Below are positions 63,347 through 64,000 of a DNA stretch of 64,000 bases, one piece after another (position 1 is the first letter of the stretch; each line of letters begins with the position of its first letter). A program made the translations under genes and the position numbers. A model generated the notes under the pieces. The model was not told the origin of the DNA, did no database searches, and saw only the letters and a program-made list of their open reading frames with translations. Source of the stretch: Prevotellaceae bacterium UBA1746 (GTDB lineage: Bacteria > Bacteroidota > Bacteroidia > Bacteroidales > Bacteroidaceae); assembly GCA_002314875.1 (NCBI GenBank), contig DCHS01000049.1:1-64000 (forward strand). Direction: 5' to 3'.

Positions 63347-64000
63347 ATGAAGAAATTACTTTTTTCATTCCTCGTAGCAGGAATTGCTCTTTCCTTTGCA
63401 GCATGTAAAGAAAAGGCTCCCGAAACAGTAGAACTGAATTGGGGTACATTCAATATCCGTTATGATAATCCTGATGACAGTATGAACAACTGGCAATATC
63501 GTAAGGATAGTGCTGCTGCGTTTGTACTCCAGCAAGACCTTGACGTCTTCGGTTGCCAGGAAGTTTTGGCCAACCAGATGCAAGACCTGCTGGATCGTCT
63601 CCCCGATTATCAATGCGTTGGTGTTTGCCGTGATGATGGTGACAAGGAAGGTGAGGCAAGTCCGATCTTTTTCAAGAAGGACCGTTTTGAAGTCCTTCGT
63701 TCCAGTACCTTCTGGCTTTCTCAGTATCCTGATTCCGTTGGTTTCGTAGGATGGGACGGCGCTTGCTGCCGCATTGCCACATGGGCCAAGTTGAAGGAAA
63801 AGAAGTCTGGTCGCATTTTTATGGCAGTAAATACTCACTTCGATCATATCGGTGTTGAGGCTCGTCGTAATGCTGCCCTTCTGATTATTGACAGCATTAA
63901 GAGTATTGTTGGTGACCAGCCCGCAATTGTTACTGGTGACTTCAATGTCAACGATCAGAGCGAAGCTTATAAGACCATTACTGGCAACGAGTTCGTCTTG
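63347..64000 (+). CDS. EEP-family phosphatase/nuclease lipoprotein (partial, 3' cut by window edge)
   Basis: The first 218 codons of an endonuclease/exonuclease/phosphatase family protein are present; the frame runs open off the end of the window. The lipobox SFAACK places the lipid Cys at 20. Family motifs are WGTFNIRYDNPDD, FGCQEVL (metal-binding Glu) and VTGDFNVND (Asp and Asn); the C-terminal SDH motif would lie outside. EEP enzymes cleave phosphate esters. Similar genes neighbour GH125 and GH92 in Bacteroides yeast-mannan loci, where they may act on mannose phosphate. This is the third phosphate-ester hydrolase of this PUL. Confidence 0.88.
   Translation, partial: MKKLLFSFLVAGIALSFAACKEKAPETVELNWGTFNIRYDNPDDSMNNWQYRKDSAAAFVLQQDLDVFGCQEVLANQMQDLLDRLPDYQCVGVCRDDGDKEGEASPIFFKKDRFEVLRSSTFWLSQYPDSVGFVGWDGACCRIATWAKLKEKKSGRIFMAVNTHFDHIGVEARRNAALLIIDSIKSIVGDQPAIVTGDFNVNDQSEAYKTITGNEFVL

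Overview
The window reads as a chromosomal segment of a Bacteroidales bacterium, most probably Prevotella or a close relative. Reasons: a SusC/SusD pair and a polysaccharide utilisation locus (PUL), DUF5686, MG2 and Tricorn-type families, C-terminal tails that look like type IX secretion (T9SS) sorting signals, no Shine-Dalgarno sites of note, and repeated use of the Bacteroidetes promoter core TAnnTTTG (with TTTG or CTTG 19-21 bp upstream where visible). I see no rRNA, phage, insertion sequence or CRISPR array.

Layout. 1-5704: the 3' end of a probable tRNA with its terminator, topoisomerase IV subunit A (parC), and an MG2-type macroglobulin-like envelope protein. 5705-6226: a gene-free stretch with two palindromic 22-bp-period repeat arrays. 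6227-10591: xylose genes xylB, xylA and a XylE-type symporter. 10670-29843: mostly exported proteins: CotH-kinase protein (-), Tricorn-like protease, bacterial alpha-2-macroglobulin, RlpA, a 1227-aa modular surface protein and a DUF5686 outer-membrane protein. 30070-39688: a TSUP permease with a DUF1634 partner (-), an RNA methyltransferase with an Arg/Gly-rich tail, a DPP-IV-type peptidase, and a recJ-recQ-ridA operon (-). 39892-42270: a GPH sugar symporter and a GH130 enzyme. 42356-48429: LPS-kinase-like protein (-), WYL regulator, a small unknown protein, then (-) an operon of acyl-CoA ligase, RF2, a 53-aa membrane protein and a CYTH phosphatase.

48717-64000 (continuing past the edge) is a PUL: a SusC-type transporter fused at its C terminus to an OmpA-like peptidoglycan-binding domain, SusD, a calcineurin-like phosphoesterase with PA14, GH92 with PA14, alkaline phosphatase, a GH63/GH37-clan hydrolase, GH125 and an EEP-family enzyme. 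GH92 plus GH125 points to alpha-mannose glycans (yeast mannan or high-mannose N-glycan). Three phosphate-ester hydrolase folds suggest the substrate carries phosphate. The likely scheme is surface binding by SusD, import through SusC, and trimming and dephosphorylation in the periplasm or at the surface. GH130 with its GPH symporter may handle released mannosides at the inner membrane and cytoplasm.

The most unusual signals are the SusC-OmpA fusion, the phosphatase-rich mannan PUL, and four unrelated intergenic arrays that share a 22-bp period and internal dyad symmetry.
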